This document shows positions 61,214-64,000 of a DNA stretch of 64,000 bases, piece after piece. This DNA is from UBA7430 sp002478765 (lineage in GTDB: Bacteria; Bacteroidota; Bacteroidia; Flavobacteriales; UBA7430). How positions within the stretch are numbered: position 1 is the first letter of the stretch; each line of letters begins with the position of its first letter. The notes beneath the pieces were generated by a model. That model was given only the letters and a program-made list of their open reading frames with translations, did not search any database and was not told where the DNA came from. The position numbers and the translations under genes were made by a program. Location: positions 124,001 through 188,000 of the forward strand of contig CALSTU010000001.1 of NCBI GenBank assembly GCA_943789355.1, in the 5' to 3' direction.

Positions 61214-63104
61214 CATCAATCATCTACTTAAAAAGTATTGGGGATTTGACACATTTCGTCCCAAACAAGAGGCTGTAATTACTGAAGTTTTAGCCCAAAA
61301 AGACACACTTGCCCTTTTACCTACGGGAGGTGGGAAATCTGTCTGTTACCAAATACCTGCTCTGGCCATGCAAGGGGTTTGTCTTGTCATATCCCCTTTG
61401 ATTGCTTTGATGAAAGATCAAGTTACTCAGCTGCAAAAAAGAAACATTAAAGCCATTGCTCTTAGCGGTAAAATGAGTCAAAATGAGCTTGATATAGCTC
61501 TTGACAATTGCATTTACGGAACAACCAAATTACTCTACATCTCACCAGAAAGGTTACAATCTGACTTGGTTCGTGAACGAATAGAAAAAATGAAAATCAG
61601 CTTCATTGCCGTTGATGAGGCACATTGCATCTCTCAGTGGGGCTATGATTTTAGACCTTCTTATCTAGAGATATGTGAACTTCGAAAACTGAAACCAAAA
61701 ACTCCAATACTCGCACTTACAGCTACAGCAACTAAAACGGTCACTAAAGACATACAGTCAAAGCTTTTATTTAAATCAGAAAACGTGATACAAAGCAGCT
61801 TTCAGAGAGACAATCTAGCCTACATGGTCCTGGAAGAAAATCACAAAATAAAGCGTGTAAAAAGCATGCTGAATAAAATAAATGGATCCGCGATTGTTTA
61901 TGTCAGAAGTCGAAAAAAAGCCTATGAAATAAGCACCGAACTTAATCGTTCAGGAATCAGCTCTAGCTTCTACCATGCCGGTATAAATATTGAAGATCGA
62001 AGTGATAGTCAAGACAAATGGATGAATAATGAAGTTCGAGTAATGGTTGCCACCAACGCCTTTGGAATGGGAATAGACAAAGCAGATGTGAGGCTTGTCA
62101 TTCACCTTAACAGCCCTGACACTATTGAAGCATACTTCCAAGAAGCTGGTAGAGCAGGACGGGATAGCAAGAAGTCTTATGCTGTAAATTTATTCCAGAG
62201 GTCAGAACTAACAAATGCCATAGAGAGGTTCAAAGAAAACTTTCCCTCACTTAAAGAAATAAGAAGCTTATATCAAAACATTGCGAATCATTTGCAAATT
62301 GCTATTGGTGATGGTTTTGAAGAAACTTACGATTTTGAAGTCGAAGATTTCTGTAATCACTATAAGCTGGATAAAACCAAATGCATCAAAGCACTTCAAA
62401 TATTAGACAAAGAAAATCTTATTAAATACGAAAGCTTCAACAAACAATCTTCAAGCATTCATATTCTTAAACCATCAAATACGGTGATCAATTACAAATC
62501 ACAAAACCCAAAAAAAGCACAGTTACTCCAATTCATATTGAGATTATACCCGGGCGTATTCGATCAAGCAGCTGAAATAAATGAGCGACGTATTGCCATC
62601 AAACTTCAATTAAACAGCAACTACATCCACAAACTACTTAGACAATTGGATGAAGAAAATGTTTTGAAATACACACAACGATCAAACCGAAGTAAAATAA
62701 CCTTTAAAGCGGCCAGGCATGACAGCTCTCACCTTCCCATTTCCAAAACAAATCTAAAAGAAAGGAAAATGCTCTTGTTAAATAAGCTTGAAAGCATGGC
62801 AGAATACCTTTTTAACAAAAAGTATTGCCGATCAATTATGTTGCTTGATTATTTTGGAGAAAAAGAAAGTGAAGATTGTGGAATCTGCGACCTGTGTATT
62901 GAGAAAAAGAGCAATACCGAATCTTTTAGAAAAACAATTCGAGAAGAACTTTTAAAAAACGTAAAGGAAAATCCGATTGACATCAGTAATTTTATCAGCA
63001 AGTACAGCAAGATTAAAGAGTTGATTATTTTTGAAGAAATAAACGACCTTTTGTCCGAAGAATTAATTTCTAAACAGGGTCAAATACTCAAAATCAATGC
63101 GTAA
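61200..63104 (+). CDS. recQ: RecQ-family ATP-dependent DNA helicase with displaced zinc-binding module
   Basis: A 634-residue 3'-5' helicase. Motifs: 0 FRPKQEAVI (about 19), I LLPTGGGKSVCYQIP (about 39-53), II VDEAHCISQWGYDFRPSY (about 138-155), III LALTATAT, V VMVATNAFGMGIDKADVR (about 280) and VI QEAGRAGRD (about 316-324). In E. coli RecQ the zinc module follows the helicase core directly (about residue 380), but here YCRSIMLLDYFGE with CGICDLC lies at about 540-570, after a winged-helix-like stretch. The start is a TTG at 61200 within the ATPase gene; it overlaps fmt by eight bases. Confidence 0.92.
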   Translation: MKESNINHLLKKYWGFDTFRPKQEAVITEVLAQKDTLALLPTGGGKSVCYQIPALAMQGVCLVISPLIALMKDQVTQLQKRNIKAIALSGKMSQNELDIALDNCIYGTTKLLYISPERLQSDLVRERIEKMKISFIAVDEAHCISQWGYDFRPSYLEICELRKLKPKTPILALTATATKTVTKDIQSKLLFKSENVIQSSFQRDNLAYMVLEENHKIKRVKSMLNKINGSAIVYVRSRKKAYEISTELNRSGISSSFYHAGINIEDRSDSQDKWMNNEVRVMVATNAFGMGIDKADVRLVIHLNSPDTIEAYFQEAGRAGRDSKKSYAVNLFQRSELTNAIERFKENFPSLKEIRSLYQNIANHLQIAIGDGFEETYDFEVEDFCNHYKLDKTKCIKALQILDKENLIKYESFNKQSSSIHILKPSNTVINYKSQNPKKAQLLQFILRLYPGVFDQAAEINERRIAIKLQLNSNYIHKLLRQLDEENVLKYTQRSNRSKITFKAARHDSSHLPISKTNLKERKMLLLNKLESMAEYLFNKKYCRSIMLLDYFGEKESEDCGICDLCIEKKSNTESFRKTIREELLKNVKENPIDISNFISKYSKIKELIIFEEINDLLSEELISKQGQILKINA

Positions 63105-64000
63105 AGATAGAGACATCATTTTTATGGGAACGCCACAATTTGCGGTAGAATCACTAAAAAAAATACATGAAAGTGATTTTAATGTAAAAGCTGTTGTATG
63201 CCCACCTGACCGTCCGGCGGGAAGAGGTCAGAAATTACAATCCTGTGACGTTAAAAGATATGCGTTGACGCAAAATTTAAAAATATTACAACCCAAAAAA
63301 CTCAAAGACCCTCAATTCTTGGATGAGCTCAAAGAGTTTGATGCTGATGTTTTTGTGGTCGTTGCATTCAGAATGCTACCCAAAGAAGTATGGTCCATGC
63401 CTAAAAAAGGAACTTTTAACATCCATGCATCTCTACTTCCTGACTATAGAGGTGCTGCACCCATACATTGGGCGGTCATGAACGGTGAAACCAAAACAGG
63501 TGTAACTTCATTCCTCATTGATGAAAAGATTGATACCGGCGCCATACTTTTATCAAAATCATGTGAAATTAATGAAAATGAAAATGTAGGAGATGTGCAC
63601 GATAGACTCATGAGTTTGGGAGCTAACCTAGCTCTAGAAACCTGCACCGCAATATTCGACAACACCATTCAAGCATCTAAACAAAATCAATCGGTCACAG
63701 ACAAAAAAGCACCCAAACTGTTTAAAAACAATTGCAAAATCGATTGGAATAAATCTACGATTGAAATCTACAATCATATTCGCGGACTTTCTCCTTACCC
63801 AATTGCATGGACCGAATTCGTTTTGACAAATGGTGAAACACTTTCATTGAAAGTATTCAAAAGCTCTTTCTCCTTGGAATCAACCAATCATAAAATTGGA
63901 GAAATAGAAAGCACAAAAAAAGTCCTTAAAATATTTACTAAGGATGGAGCAATAAATCTTTTAGAGATTCAAATTCCCGGAAAAAAGAAGATGAATATTT
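63097..64000 (+). CDS. fmt: Methionyl-tRNA formyltransferase, 5' part (runs off the window)
   Basis: The frame is open from the ATG at 63097 to the window edge, 301 codons, nearly the whole family length (about 310). The N-terminal IIFMGTPQFAVESL (about 7-20) is typical, and the catalytic segment FNIHASLLPDYRGAAPIHWA (about 107-126) with the Asn and His, then GVTSFLIDEKIDTGAIL (about 135-151) with the Asp, give the formyltransferase signature. RGLSPYPIAWTEF (about 229) begins the C-terminal OB-fold domain. It formylates initiator Met-tRNA. It overlaps recQ by eight bases. Confidence 0.95.
   Translation, partial: MRKDRDIIFMGTPQFAVESLKKIHESDFNVKAVVCPPDRPAGRGQKLQSCDVKRYALTQNLKILQPKKLKDPQFLDELKEFDADVFVVVAFRMLPKEVWSMPKKGTFNIHASLLPDYRGAAPIHWAVMNGETKTGVTSFLIDEKIDTGAILLSKSCEINENENVGDVHDRLMSLGANLALETCTAIFDNTIQASKQNQSVTDKKAPKLFKNNCKIDWNKSTIEIYNHIRGLSPYPIAWTEFVLTNGETLSLKVFKSSFSLESTNHKIGEIESTKKVLKIFTKDGAINLLEIQIPGKKKMNI

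Noticed and set aside
1..64000. CRISPR arrays, prophage, insertion sequences, toxin-antitoxin or defence systems
   Set aside because: No regularly spaced repeats, transposase, integrase or recognised defence genes were seen in any frame.

Overview
The window is a stretch of AT-rich chromosome from a Bacteroidota bacterium, most likely a member of the Flavobacteriales. The evidence is a protein ending in a gliding-motility-type C-terminal domain (type IX secretion), a TonB-dependent receptor with a carboxypeptidase-like N-terminal domain, a DUF4249-like remnant, a split transketolase, a MutS2 without an Smr domain, and repeated TAnnTTTG (-7) promoter boxes typical of the phylum. Nearly all genes are housekeeping genes. 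I found no prophage, insertion sequence, CRISPR array or defence island.

Layout. 1-975: the 3' end of a DnaQ-type exonuclease and a fumarylacetoacetase-family enzyme. 1042-2571: an unrecognised helical-repeat protein on the minus strand. 2784-13902: a nine-gene branched-chain amino acid cluster, leuA-leuC-leuD-leuB-ilvD-ilvB-ilvN-ilvC-ilvA, lacking only the transaminase. 13971-17784 (minus): prmA, tpiA and mutS2. 18058-25286: lpdA, a secreted choice-of-anchor L protein and a fused acyl-CoA mutase (IcmF). 25384-28325: a small membrane protein, the two transketolase subunits and a thioesterase. 28599-34718: dnaA, a low-molecular-weight phosphatase, an RsmI-like methyltransferase, rfbC and uvrA. 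34739-37460: a PAS histidine kinase with a STAS-like partner, plsY and tRNA-Arg(ACG).

37460-43866 is the most irregular part. A 5'-truncated DUF4249-like gene (minus) and a LytS-type histidine kinase lacking its membrane domain (plus) meet head to head near 38520-38535, which looks like a deletion or rearrangement scar. An intact LytTR response regulator and a very large secreted CotH-like protein follow. 44064-47797 is a vitamin-uptake locus: a TonB receptor directly behind a TPP riboswitch, with a PnuC-type transporter and a NadR-like kinase upstream of the riboswitch and so outside its control.

48013-53343 runs from a TPR membrane protein through a small membrane protein, mutL, two tandem rhomboid genes and an endonuclease/exonuclease/phosphatase protein with genes touching or overlapping. 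53337-60611 holds a peptide-binding lipoprotein, mtaB, lgt, an AI-2E family transporter, a protoporphyrinogen oxidase and a DUF493 protein. 60680-64000 is an overlapping series of a P-loop ATPase, recQ and the 5' part of fmt.

I did not find a clearly new multi-gene system. The observations most worth checking are the truncated-gene junction at about 38.5 kb, the rearranged TPP-riboswitch locus at 44-48 kb, and a set of promoters whose -7 boxes lie only 4-5 bases before start codons, which predicts leaderless mRNAs.
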